A stretch of DNA of 64,000 nucleotides, taken from NCBI GenBank assembly GCA_903859705.1, contig CAIONQ010000076.1, positions 1-64,000 on the forward strand. The letters are read 5' to 3'. The notes below the pieces were generated by a model. The model was not told the origin of the DNA. It saw only the letters and a program-made list of their open reading frames with translations, and ran no database searches. Every line of letters starts with the position of its first letter. Position 1 is the stretch's first letter. This DNA is from an uncultured Chthonomonas sp. (GTDB lineage Bacteria; Armatimonadota; Chthonomonadetes; Chthonomonadales; Chthonomonadaceae). Below are positions 42,401-49,972 of this stretch, one piece after another. Made by a program: the position numbers and the translations under genes.

Positions 42401-42883
42401 AACTACCGGCAGGTTCAAGGGGTCAATCAACACCACCCAGCTTGGCTTCATGTTGGCCCCAGTTTGGGGCAGGCTGGATTGCGTTACATTCATCAGGGCT
42501 TGAACATCTACAAGCGACTTCTGCATGTTGGTGCCGTACGGAAACTCCAGCGTAACTATCGAGAAGCCATTCTGGGATGTAGAGCGTACATATTTCACAC
42601 CCTTTACATGTACCATCTGCTGCTCTATTGGCCCGCTAACATACTGTTCCATCTCCCGAGCGCTGTAGCCAGGCATCATGGTAACAACGCCAAGCATTGG
42701 GCTCTCAACATAGGGCGCAAAACGGCGCGGCATGGTGCGTGTTACGGTAATGCCACTCAAAAACAGCATGGCAACATAAAATGCAACAATCGCGTAGGGG
42801 TGTTCTATGCTCCAGCGGTGGATCATATGCAGGGCGTTCTGGTGCTCTGGCTCCTGAGCGGGTATCTGATTCTCCGTGCTCAT
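39449..42883 (-). CDS. RND-family efflux transporter (AcrB/HAE-like inner-membrane pump)
   Basis: A 1144-residue resistance-nodulation-division permease with the usual 12 membrane helices and two large periplasmic loops. An N-terminal Gln/Glu-rich stretch precedes TM1 (YAIVAFYVAMLFLSGITV). The proton-relay Asp pair of TM4 is present in GRLVDDSIIDI, as in AcrB-like pumps. The TM10 segment reads TGMDITTAVLLIDM, without the lysine found there in AcrB. A Gly/Ser/Ala-rich insert near 278-310 enlarges the first periplasmic loop. It overlaps the adaptor gene by ATGA. Substrate class is unclear: pump motifs look HAE-like, while the adaptor looks metal-related. Confidence 0.9.
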   Translation of the reverse strand: MSTENQIPAQEPEHQNALHMIHRWSIEHPYAIVAFYVAMLFLSGITVTRTMPRRFAPYVESPMLGVVTMMPGYSAREMEQYVSGPIEQQMVHVKGVKYVRSTSQNGFSIVTLEFPYGTNMQKSLVDVQALMNVTQSSLPQTGANMKPSWVVLIDPLNLPVVTLSLKGDAALGWNKARVREFADNAVVNRLKSVPSVYSVVPFGGYRRQMRVTVDREALASRGISILNVRDAIDRHNAARAAGTITSGASEAIVRLDTHASTPEDVKRYTIAANEPGSKPQAAPASQEMGSQSGSGMPGGATAGASTNTTSLAAPARIVTVGDVARVEDGVWERRSGYHYLKHSPGTPVSVDESIEVSVIQDPGASSASVMPAIRAVLKQLEQDNPGIHFDTSYDNSHFVEILFHNVWEELTVAVLLTGLAVLLFLGEWRGTLIAMITLPTSLAIAILLMAPFGMTFNSGTLVGLLLSIGRLVDDSIIDIHAVERHLRMGKSPKQATIDGIAEVRVAVIASTLMIVLALSPLLFSGGITELMFRELVWPLIFGLLASMMVSFTLTALLCSKLLRHTEDRNADRKHWFLRVLYWVLDPFQETLNRMEAGYARLIEWLLKHRFANMVRVLTTLVLGFTFYYFIGSEMMPLADVGQASGVLEMAPGTSFAETENAVRQIEKIVGKYPEVEKASIELGAETMFESYSPYYTGYQMPQVNGASMMLTLSDKDARKRTIFQVIDGIQKEALQRIPGIRRLQIKEMGSDVMATAAAPVHVNITGPELDQLDKIGTDAMAAAQKMSELYQPALTWSNKVPEFRIVPDYAKAQAAGLTPDSIAEQAYYALSGGLSAEYFRLPNLRQNTIQIRYEAKNRRSISDIGDMILSGSGGRQVPLKAVARVERAVSPTVIEHDGLRRVIGLTGYYRNNSLPSMDVVMNLASNIYGGNKNLGIQPVNFPTGYGMEIRGDMKEMMDSFRRMISGLTLALALMYLVLVIQFRGFLQPLQMIASLPLELSGVFIALWLSHQSFSTVSILGIIVLTGMDITTAVLLIDMIMKYRDRGIPRDTAIKTACPERLRPILMTSGITLITMLPIAIAPKTGLDAYQPLASAVVGGLAVGTVLSLFDIPIMHTYMDDAVTGLRQMLARGKTNEGVAPTVEE

Positions 42884-45018
42884 CGCGCTGCCTGCCTTTC
42901 CTGCACACGTTCACCCTCGTGCAGATAGTCTTCGCCGCTCACAATCACACGGTCACCTGAATGCAGGCCACCTTTTATGGCGGTGAGCTCTCCGTTTGTT
43001 TCTCCCGTTGTAACCTCTACCTGGTGTGCTGTTACATTGTCTGGAGAGCCAGAAAGTATCCACACAGTGGCCACTCTTATGTCCGTTCTGCTGTCTGAAG
43101 ACGGAGAAGTGCGGGTTTGGATGGCTCTGGATGGTACCCACACACCTGGGCGAGCATCGGTCAGGGAAATGGATACCTTAACGGATTCTCCCGGACGGAT
43201 TTTGCGATCGGGGTTAGGAATAATCACTTCCACTGCCCCCGTACGGGATACCGGATCTACCTGACCACCGGCCGAACTGATACGTGTGTTTATCGTTTCC
43301 CCAGAACCAAACTGAATTTTTACAGGAGTTCCGGTATGAATTAACCGCAAGTCTTGCTCGGCAGGATATGCCTTTATACGTAGACTGCTGACATCGGATA
43401 TCTGAAGTATTGGTTGGCCCGCACCAACTGTTGTGCCCGGGCTGGCAATGCGCCTGGTAACGACACCTGCTGTGAGCGCGCGTATCTCGCTGAATGCTTG
43501 CTGATGCGTTGCCTGCATCAGCATGGCTTTTGCCTGCTCTTCGCCGGCACGGGCCTGGAGTATTTTCTGCTTTGCAGAATCTGCTATGGCTTGTGAAGAT
43601 ACTACATGTGCAAAGTGAGAATCCAGTTCGCTCTGTGCTTCTTTTAGACGTGCTTTCGCAGCTTCTACCGATGCATCAGATTTCTTAACGTTCGCCTCGG
43701 CGGAGCGTATCTGTGCTGCCACCTGCATCGTGCGAGACTCTGCCTGTTTTTGCCGAGCATCGGCAGCGCGAGCCTGCGATTCTTCGCGTTGCAACTCCTC
43801 CTGTGTAATTGCGCCTCGTGCATATAGTGAGCGTTCTCGTGCTATTTCTGAGCGCCAGTACATGTTATCTGCCCGAGCTGCTTCCAGGCCAGCGTCTGCA
43901 TCCTGACGCATAGTTTTTGCAGCTGCCAGGTCTGCTACTGCAGCATTCCGCTCTTCAGCTGCAGAGGTTCTTCCGGCCTGTGCGCCCTCCACAGCCCCCT
44001 GTTTCATGCCAACTTCTGCGTGTGCCTCTTTTATCGAGGCCATGGTTTGTTCATACTCGCGTGTGGCAACGTTTACGCCCTGGGTTGCCATCCTAACGCC
44101 TGCTGCCTGCGCATCTGTTTGAGGAGCGCTTACTGATGTATCCAGCTTTACGAGTAACTCGCCAGGCGTAACTTTATCGCCGACATACGGGATTATGGAG
44201 AGAATTGCACCCTGCACCCTTGCCGATATATCCTGTTCATTGAGCCCTTCCACAGTGCCGGTAAGTGTAATTCCAGAGGCCTGAATGCTCTCTCGCACTT
44301 CAACAGACTCTACGGGTGCCGTTCCTTCAGGTGCAGGCATTTCCATCTGCATGCCCTGAGCCTCGAGCGGGGTCATGGCACCCTGGCGCCTGAAGTGGGT
44401 TACCGCGTAATTTGCTGCTCCAATTGCTGCTACAAGCAGTACAATACTTATGACCGCTGAAAACAGCTTACGCTTATCCATGCGTTTTGCGGATCGCACA
44501 GCAAGTACTAGAACAACTAATCCTACAATAACCGCTCCAATAAACCATATCCTGGTTCCGCTTACAGTTGCAGGTTGGGCGCTAAGTTGATCGGTTTTAT
44601 CCTCCGTCATGCCTCCCACGGTTTCGCCTGTTGCAATTGGTAGCTCAAGGGAAACTGGCTTTACCGCTGACGATGCCACCGTCACCTTTGTGGAGTAGGT
44701 ACCTTCCATAGCAAAAGCGGCGGGCACGCTGTAAATACCGGTATGGCCTGGCATTTCGCTTGCGTTATTCTCGTGCTCCCCCATGTTCATGCCGGGCATG
44801 CGCGTAAAGGCGGTAACGTGCGCTCCAATGAGAGGTTTGCCCTGGCTGGTGGTTACATAAAGGTATAGAGTGGCTTTCCCTATTCCTATTACTTCCGGGT
44901 TGGCCCGTATCACCACATTCACCCCACCAGCGGTTGCGGATGGAGAGGCCATTGCAATCCCTACGAGGCCAGCACCAGAGAGCAAAAAAACTCCCAGAAA
45001 ATAAATAAACTTTCTCAT
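42880..45018 (-). CDS. Membrane fusion protein with N-terminal FixH/YtkA-like Met-rich domain
   Basis: A 712-residue periplasmic adaptor, much longer than the usual 350-450. After a signal or anchor (KFIYFLGVFLLSGAGLVGIAM), residues about 30-135 form a FixH/YtkA-type beta domain (VVIRANPEVIGIGKATLYLYV) containing MPGMNMGEHENNASEMPGH, a Met/His-rich site suited to copper or silver. Two membrane helices follow at about 160-178 and 188-210. The HlyD-type part starts near 240 (ITLTGTVEGLNEQDISARVQG), has a long coiled-coil hairpin (about 310-520), then barrel and membrane-proximal domains (PGTTVGAGQPILQISDVSSL). Coupled by ATGA to both the TolC-like and RND genes. The fusion suggests substrate loading at the adaptor. 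Confidence 0.85.
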   Translation of the reverse strand: MRKFIYFLGVFLLSGAGLVGIAMASPSATAGGVNVVIRANPEVIGIGKATLYLYVTTSQGKPLIGAHVTAFTRMPGMNMGEHENNASEMPGHTGIYSVPAAFAMEGTYSTKVTVASSAVKPVSLELPIATGETVGGMTEDKTDQLSAQPATVSGTRIWFIGAVIVGLVVLVLAVRSAKRMDKRKLFSAVISIVLLVAAIGAANYAVTHFRRQGAMTPLEAQGMQMEMPAPEGTAPVESVEVRESIQASGITLTGTVEGLNEQDISARVQGAILSIIPYVGDKVTPGELLVKLDTSVSAPQTDAQAAGVRMATQGVNVATREYEQTMASIKEAHAEVGMKQGAVEGAQAGRTSAAEERNAAVADLAAAKTMRQDADAGLEAARADNMYWRSEIARERSLYARGAITQEELQREESQARAADARQKQAESRTMQVAAQIRSAEANVKKSDASVEAAKARLKEAQSELDSHFAHVVSSQAIADSAKQKILQARAGEEQAKAMLMQATHQQAFSEIRALTAGVVTRRIASPGTTVGAGQPILQISDVSSLRIKAYPAEQDLRLIHTGTPVKIQFGSGETINTRISSAGGQVDPVSRTGAVEVIIPNPDRKIRPGESVKVSISLTDARPGVWVPSRAIQTRTSPSSDSRTDIRVATVWILSGSPDNVTAHQVEVTTGETNGELTAIKGGLHSGDRVIVSGEDYLHEGERVQERQAAR

Positions 45019-46391
45019 CGGGATATTCCCTCCATGCCTGGCTCATCGCCGCATGCCCTACGAATACCTGCAAGCGCGAGGCGCAGCTCATAGGTGCTTC
45101 GTGCTTCCAGCGATGTTGCAGCCGCAACGGCGGCGTTTGCATCCAGCATCTCAACAATAATTGCTTTACCGCTTTGTAGCCGAAGGGCCGTAATATCACG
45201 CGCCGCGTGGGCCGCAATGCTCTGCCTGTGTGCAGCCTGTAAATTTTTTAATGCGGTATCCGCATCAAGCCATGCCTGCCTAACTTGTGTCTCTATGCTC
45301 AGTCGGGTGCGTCGCTCTTCCTCTGCCGCCTTAATTGCCATAGCCTTTGCAGCATCGGTTGCGGCACGCCGCATGCCAGAATCAAAAACTGGCAGGCTCA
45401 CCATAATCCCTATGGTATATCCGGCACGCCTCTGCATTTGCGTTGCGGTAAAAACGTCTGCCATCGCCGTGCCATAAATCTGCGGAGCTCTGTCGGCTTG
45501 CACAGCTTTCGTCTGCTCCTCGGCCGCTTTTCTGCGTGCTTCGGAGGCCATTGCATCGGGGCGGCGGCTTAGCGCTCCCTGTACAAGCCGAGTTACTTCC
45601 GGTAATGCTCCAGGCGATATCGTGCTATCTACGATGGTAAGAGGGCTATCTGCTGATACCCCGGCAGTGAGGCGAACATCCAGCAATGCTCTGGCTTCTG
45701 CGTTTATGGATCCTGTTAGCATTCGCCGGGCGTCCTCCAGCTCTGCTTCCGCTCGTAGTACAGAAGCCCGTAAGCCTTTGCCACTCTCAAGCAAAGCCTC
45801 AGCAGTGTTCAACATCTCCTGATCCACTAATATGCGTGAGCGCGCGGTATCTGATTCAGCTCGTGCCATCAATGAGCGATAGCACGCTTCCTGTACTCGC
45901 AACCCTACATCTAGCCTCACCTCATCAACATCAAAAGCTGCAGCTTCAGCACGCTTCTGTGCTGATCTCTGTAGGGCTTCAAGTCTGCCGCCAGTAAACA
46001 GGGGAGTCATGATAGTTAAGTTCTGGTCTGCGAAACCACCGCCTGGAACAAGGCTGGAGGCAGCAGATGGAACCATACTGGAAGCAGAAAGGATGGCAGT
46101 GCTATCACCATCAGAAAGATAGGAGCTTGCTGTTACCTGAAATCGGCGCACAGATGCGGTTGCACGTGTCTCAGCCCGTGCTGATATTGCCATTTGCTCA
46201 GCGGATTTTATCTCCGGGCTGTTTTTTAGCGCCATCTGCACAACAGATTTGATTGAGACGGCCTGCTGCTTGCTGGCGTTGTCATCGGGGCTGCACATGC
46301 CGGTAACTGGACCAGCGAGGCAGAGTATCGCGATAGCCAACCCCGGCTTGCGCCCTAATTGGCACGTAATATGGGCGAGCACTGTATTCAT
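45015..46391 (-). CDS. TolC-family outer-membrane efflux channel
   Basis: A 458-residue outer-membrane factor. The ATG at 46391 has AGGAA ten nt upstream and opens a signal peptide (GLAIAILCLAGPVTGMCS, with Cys possibly lipidated in a weak lipobox). The frame extends 50 codons further upstream, but that part has Pro/Cys-rich, non-signal sequence. Two TolC repeats of long alpha-helical hairpins are seen: SIKSVVQMALKNSPEIKSAEQ, EALQRSAQKRAEAAAFDVDEVRLDV and then IYGTAMADVF, GYTIGIMVSLPVFD, SIETQVRQAWLDADTALKNL. It supplies the outer-membrane duct for the adaptor and pump encoded directly downstream, with a 4-nt overlap. Confidence 0.88.
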   Translation of the reverse strand: MNTVLAHITCQLGRKPGLAIAILCLAGPVTGMCSPDDNASKQQAVSIKSVVQMALKNSPEIKSAEQMAISARAETRATASVRRFQVTASSYLSDGDSTAILSASSMVPSAASSLVPGGGFADQNLTIMTPLFTGGRLEALQRSAQKRAEAAAFDVDEVRLDVGLRVQEACYRSLMARAESDTARSRILVDQEMLNTAEALLESGKGLRASVLRAEAELEDARRMLTGSINAEARALLDVRLTAGVSADSPLTIVDSTISPGALPEVTRLVQGALSRRPDAMASEARRKAAEEQTKAVQADRAPQIYGTAMADVFTATQMQRRAGYTIGIMVSLPVFDSGMRRAATDAAKAMAIKAAEEERRTRLSIETQVRQAWLDADTALKNLQAAHRQSIAAHAARDITALRLQSGKAIIVEMLDANAAVAAATSLEARSTYELRLALAGIRRACGDEPGMEGISR

Positions 46392-46571
46392 ATTCGCGGT
46401 TCCTGCTAACGCGCGATTAAGGCGCGGAGGCAGTTTCAGTTTGGAATCCTGAAACGGGCTAAAACAGAGTAGTTGGAAGATGCGGCAACACCATGGTTCC
46501 GGTAAATGCGGTGGTGGTGCCCGTGGCGCAATCTGTAGCACACAAGGCGTGTGGCAGAAAGGCAGCGTGCG

Positions 46572-47033
46572 TTAGAAGAGGGTGGGTGGAGATCGGCCAA
46601 ACAGAGAACCAGGGTCAAATCCTGGCGGAGATTGATGTGGACTAAGATGTATCAGGCGGATAGAGTGGGTTTCGGCACTAAAGTTTGTGCTGATGAGTGG
46701 TGCAGTAAGCTCACACATTGGCCCACCTGCCGTAGTACCACGGTATGTGGATGCCTGCATTCCACAAATACCAGCTGCCTGCAATATGCTAACTTTACAT
46801 CTGGCACTAAGCCGTGTACCCTGCGCACTCTTCACGGATACACATCGAGAGCATGCTGGTTTTTGCACAGCTACATTTGCTGTAGTGGCTGTGGCACGCA
46901 ACATCGGGCAACCTGGCGGGCATATACTCCCATCCGAGCATGCAGCCCGGGCAGTCAGCGGTAAGCTTGAAGCCAACAGGGCGAGGACCAATACCCACAC
47001 TGATATGTAGTTTTTCAGTATTCGAGTATTCAT
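46572..47033 (-). CDS. Small Cys-rich secreted protein leading the RND operon
   Basis: A 153-residue predicted periplasmic or surface protein. The ATG at 47033 opens a clean signal peptide (NYISVWVLVLALLASSLPLTARA, cleavage before AC). A longer frame upstream has no signal. The mature N-terminal 80 residues contain ten or so cysteines in pairs (CSDGSICPPGCPM, CSRCVS, CKVSIL, CGMQ, CELT), suitable for metal binding or disulfides. The remaining tail is Ser/Pro-rich (IHLSPHQSPPGFDPGSLFG). It precedes the TolC-like gene by 180 nt on the same strand, so it probably belongs to the efflux operon. No family is recognised. Absence of a strong ribosome site lowers certainty. Confidence 0.6.
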   Translation of the reverse strand: MNTRILKNYISVWVLVLALLASSLPLTARAACSDGSICPPGCPMLRATATTANVAVQKPACSRCVSVKSAQGTRLSARCKVSILQAAGICGMQASTYRGTTAGGPMCELTAPLISTNFSAETHSIRLIHLSPHQSPPGFDPGSLFGRSPPTLF

Positions 47034-47358
47034 GTGATAAGCGTTCACAAATAGGAATTGATTGATCCCAATTCCGTTCAACACACTCGGAGTATACCGG
47101 TGTTCTAACCATTTACGGTGCTCTTCGCTAGAAAATCCGCCGAAATGTGGACTGGTTTTGAGGTTGATCGGCCTAACAGGGCTACTCGTCGCCAATTTTG
47201 TACTTCACGTAGCAAAGTGTAAAGTTCGGAACAGGAATCGGCCAGCCAATAGCCTAATTCCTCTGCGGTAACGCTTAGTTAATGCTCTGCTTTGCAGCAG
47301 GTACGCCAGTATTGTGGTGCTTGCGCATCTCTATCCCCTGGCCCATAAGGAGAAAAAC
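47034..47358. other. Divergent intergenic region upstream of the efflux operon
   Basis: About 325 nt between the minus-strand efflux operon and the plus-strand DUF1003 gene. It should contain both promoters, but no convincing hexamer pair or metal-regulator dyad stands out. No regulator gene adjoins the operon. Confidence 0.35.
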
Positions 47359-47874
47359 ATGTCTGAGCCAGCACGCGGATTTCACTTCAGACCCGGCCCT
47401 GCAGCCCTCTATAAACATGATCACGCTCCCGTAAGAAACGCGCAAGAAGCCGCAGATGCAGGCCTATCGAGAGGGCAGCGTGTGGCGGATAGAGTGGCAA
47501 CTACGGTGGGCGGTTGGCCGTTCATTATCACTCAGTCTTGCATACTCGTCCTCTGGATGTGCCTGAATGTGTACCTGGTAAGGCATATCAAGGATGCAGC
47601 TTTCGATCCCTATCCCTTTATTCTTCTGAACCTCGTTCTTAGCTTCCAGGCGGCATACACTGGCCCAATTGTTATGATGAGCCAGAACCGGCAGAACGAG
47701 AAGGATCGCATGTCTGCCCAGTGCGATTACGAATGCAACCTGAAAGCGGAAGAAGAGATACGTGTTCTCATGGAGCATCTGGCACATCAGGATTCCATTA
47801 TGTCTGAGATGATAGCCCACCTCACAGAGGTAGAAGCCAAGCTAGATCGCATCGCCGGCGTTGCCTCTGAGTAA
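47359..47874 (+). CDS. DUF1003 family membrane protein
   Basis: A 171-residue protein. The ATG at 47359 follows AAGGAGAAAAAC, an excellent ribosome site, whereas a longer frame from 47314 has none. Two membrane helices are predicted: about 50-72 (FIITQSCILVLWMCLNVYL) and 85-108 (YPFILLNLVLSFQAAYTGPIVMMSQ), the hallmark segment of DUF1003. A polar, acidic and helical C terminus follows (ECNLKAEEEIRVLMEHLAHQ, LTEVEAKLDRI), probably a cytosolic coiled coil. DUF1003 proteins have no settled function; some occur near metal or stress genes. The gene is monocistronic with its own terminator. Confidence 0.88.
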   Translation: MSEPARGFHFRPGPAALYKHDHAPVRNAQEAADAGLSRGQRVADRVATTVGGWPFIITQSCILVLWMCLNVYLVRHIKDAAFDPYPFILLNLVLSFQAAYTGPIVMMSQNRQNEKDRMSAQCDYECNLKAEEEIRVLMEHLAHQDSIMSEMIAHLTEVEAKLDRIAGVASE

Positions 47875-47894
47875 TAATAATTCGCACAGAAATA

Positions 47895-47942
47895 AAGAGC
47901 TCTCGGTGTGCAATGTGCACCGAGAGCTCTTTGCCTTTTTTA
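47895..47942. terminator. Bidirectional terminator between DUF1003 and ABC permease genes
   Basis: AAGAGCTCTCGGTG (47895-47908) pairs with CACCGAGAGCTCTT (47918-47931). The stem is followed by TTGCCTTTTTT on the plus strand and TTTATTTCT on the minus strand, so it can serve both convergent genes. Confidence 0.88.
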
Positions 47943-47957
47943 AGTACGAGAGCGGAT

Positions 47958-49193
47958 CTACTCTCGGCGCAGGGCCTCTATTGGGTGTAAGCTGGCTGCC
48001 TTGCCCGCTGGCCAGTAACCAAAGAAGATGCCTATGCCAGCCGAAACTGCTACTGCCAGCACAGCACTGCCTACAGACGGTATGATGGGCCAGCCAGATA
48101 CCTTGCCAGCAATGAAGCTTACGCTGCCGCCAAGTGCAACTCCCACCATGCCACCCATAATGGATAAGAGCGCAGATTCGATAAGGAACTGAGTTCGAAT
48201 ATTGGTTTCGGTGGCACCCAGCGCCTTACGAATACCAATCTCTCGAGTTCGCTCTGTAACCGAAACCAGCATGATGTTCATGATTCCCACACCGCCAACG
48301 GTAAGGGATATTGCGGCTATACCGCCCAGCAGCAAAGTAAGCACGCCGCCAATGGTCTTAATGATGCTCAGTAACTGGGCTTGATTGAGAACGTTGAAGT
48401 CATCATTATCCGGGAACGGAGGAGATAACTGATGCCTGTGGCGCAACAGTGATACAATCTGCTCCTGTGCTAGATCAATTTTATCAACCGAGCGGCACTG
48501 CACGCTGATCATGGTTAAATTTCGCTGGTTTAGCACACGGTTCATGGCCGTTGCAAGCGGCATCATCACCACATCGTCTTGATCCTGGCCAAAGGTGTTT
48601 GCACCCTTCTTTGCCAGTATTCCAACCACCAGAAACTGGACCCGGTTTATTGAAATCTCTTGTCCCAGGCAATTGAAATCCGGTGTGCCGAAGAGGTTCT
48701 GGATTACTGTACGGCCAACACATATCACTCTCGAGCGCGCGTCGTTATCAGAAAGGTTTAAGGCACGCCCTCGGTCCATGGAGTAGTTATTCACAGACAT
48801 AATGGCCGGCAAGCATCCCGTTAGCTGGGTTCTCCAGGTTTTGGATGCGGACTTTACCACTACAGATGATCGAACCTGAGGCGAGACCTCCAGAACGGAT
48901 CCCGAGCAGCGTTCTTTTATCGCCACTGCGTCGCCAGGCTTGAGAGTTTGCACACCAGGGCCAAGGCCGGGTTGGCCCGGGTTTACGCGCGGGCTACCTG
49001 GGATAATGGTAAGCAGGTTGTTTCCAAGCTGACCAATGGAGTTGGTAACGTTTGTGGAGGCGCCCTGACCAACTGAGACAGCAGTTACAACAGCCGAAAC
49101 TCCGATAACCACGCCAAGCATGGTTAGGGCTGATCGCATTTTGTTGTCTCTAAGTGCCCTCAGGGCAAACCTGAATGTATCTATAGGTGTCAT
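47958..49193 (-). CDS. MacB-type ABC transporter permease (FtsX fold)
   Basis: A 411-residue permease. The ATG at 49193 starts the conserved MTPIDTFRFALRALRDNKMRS. An in-frame extension upstream runs into the ATPase gene and is rejected. TM1 lies at about 22-45 (LGVVIGVSAVVTAVSVG), a MacB-type periplasmic domain at about 50-275 (NLLTIIPGSP, VSPQVRSSVVV), then three helices in the last 130 residues (GGVLTLLLGGIAAISLTVGG, IMGGMVGVALGGSVSFIAG, VLAVAVSAGIGIFFGYWPA). The TERTREIGIRKALGA motif is typical of FtsX-fold exporters. It lies 11 nt after the ATPase and forms a mechanotransmission exporter with it and the HlyD-type adaptor. Confidence 0.9.
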   Translation of the reverse strand: MTPIDTFRFALRALRDNKMRSALTMLGVVIGVSAVVTAVSVGQGASTNVTNSIGQLGNNLLTIIPGSPRVNPGQPGLGPGVQTLKPGDAVAIKERCSGSVLEVSPQVRSSVVVKSASKTWRTQLTGCLPAIMSVNNYSMDRGRALNLSDNDARSRVICVGRTVIQNLFGTPDFNCLGQEISINRVQFLVVGILAKKGANTFGQDQDDVVMMPLATAMNRVLNQRNLTMISVQCRSVDKIDLAQEQIVSLLRHRHQLSPPFPDNDDFNVLNQAQLLSIIKTIGGVLTLLLGGIAAISLTVGGVGIMNIMLVSVTERTREIGIRKALGATETNIRTQFLIESALLSIMGGMVGVALGGSVSFIAGKVSGWPIIPSVGSAVLAVAVSAGIGIFFGYWPAGKAASLHPIEALRRE

Positions 49194-49204
49194 TTCAGAT
49201 GCCC

Positions 49205-49972
49205 TTACAGGTCCAGAACCCCGGTACTCATCGCGTTTGAAGGCTGTGCAAGCCACTCTTCTGCAAGTACCCGGCGCTTAATCAGCTGATCTGCGAGTAT
49301 CTTTCCGTCCTGCACCTGAACCAGCCGTGTGCCGTGCTGCGCGATATGCGGTTCATGTGTAACCAGGATGGCCGTCATGCCCTGAGAGTTGAGTGTCTGA
49401 AATATCGACATGATCTCTTCTCCCTGGCGGGTAGCAACATTGCCAGTGGGTTCATCTGCCATCAGCACACTTGGCTCGGTTGCAATAGCCCGCGCAATTG
49501 CCACGCGTTGCTGCTGCCCGCCAGATAGCTCGGTTGGTTTATGATGCATTCGGTTAGATAGGCCCACACGCTCCAGAGCCGCCTGGGCCTTTTCTCGCCG
49601 TTTCTTCACGCTGCCGTATATCATTGGCAACTCCACATTTTCAACAGCTGTGAAGCTTGGCAGCAGGTTGTAGCTCTGGAACACAAACCCAATTTCTCGG
49701 TTGCGTACGCGTGCCAACTCTTTGTCTTCCAGCCCGCCAACGTTTGCTCCATTCAGCATGTAAGTTCCCTTTGTAGGGGCATCCAACAGGCCGAGTATGT
49801 GCATAAGGGTAGATTTGCCAGAACCCGAAGGCCCCATGATAGCTACAAATTCTCCCTTATGTACCTTGAGGCTAACGCCATCCAGGGCCCGCACTTCCTG
49901 ATCGCCAATGGAGTAGATCTTGTAAACCTCATCCAGCTCAATCAGGGGACTGACTGTGGCCGGGAGCGTCAT
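49205..49972 (-). CDS. MacB/LolD-type ABC transporter ATP-binding protein
   Basis: A 255-residue ATPase. Walker [10 protein letters not shown] (47-55), Q-loop Gln99, signature LSGGQQ (149-154), Walker B with DEPTG (173-177) and switch His206 are all present. The D-loop reads NVATR where many relatives have NLDSR, so its aspartate is Ala180. This variant is tolerated in some homologues but may alter inter-domain coupling. A 30-residue C-terminal extension ([20 protein letters not shown]) exceeds the usual length. The gene overlaps the adaptor stop by ATGA. With the FtsX-fold permease, a peptide, macrolide or lipid export role is likely, with substrate unknown. Confidence 0.92.
   Translation of the reverse strand: MTLPATVSPLIELDEVYKIYSIGDQEVRALDGVSLKVHKGEFVAIMGPSGSGKSTLMHILGLLDAPTKGTYMLNGANVGGLEDKELARVRNREIGFVFQSYNLLPSFTAVENVELPMIYGSVKKRREKAQAALERVGLSNRMHHKPTELSGGQQQRVAIARAIATEPSVLMADEPTGNVATRQGEEIMSIFQTLNSQGMTAILVTHEPHIAQHGTRLVQVQDGKILADQLIKRRVLAEEWLAQPSNAMSTGVLDL

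Noticed and set aside
46392-46541. Upstream extension of the TolC-like reading frame
   Set aside because: The extension is Pro/Cys-rich with no signal sequence, whereas the ATG at 46391 has a ribosome site and a signal peptide.
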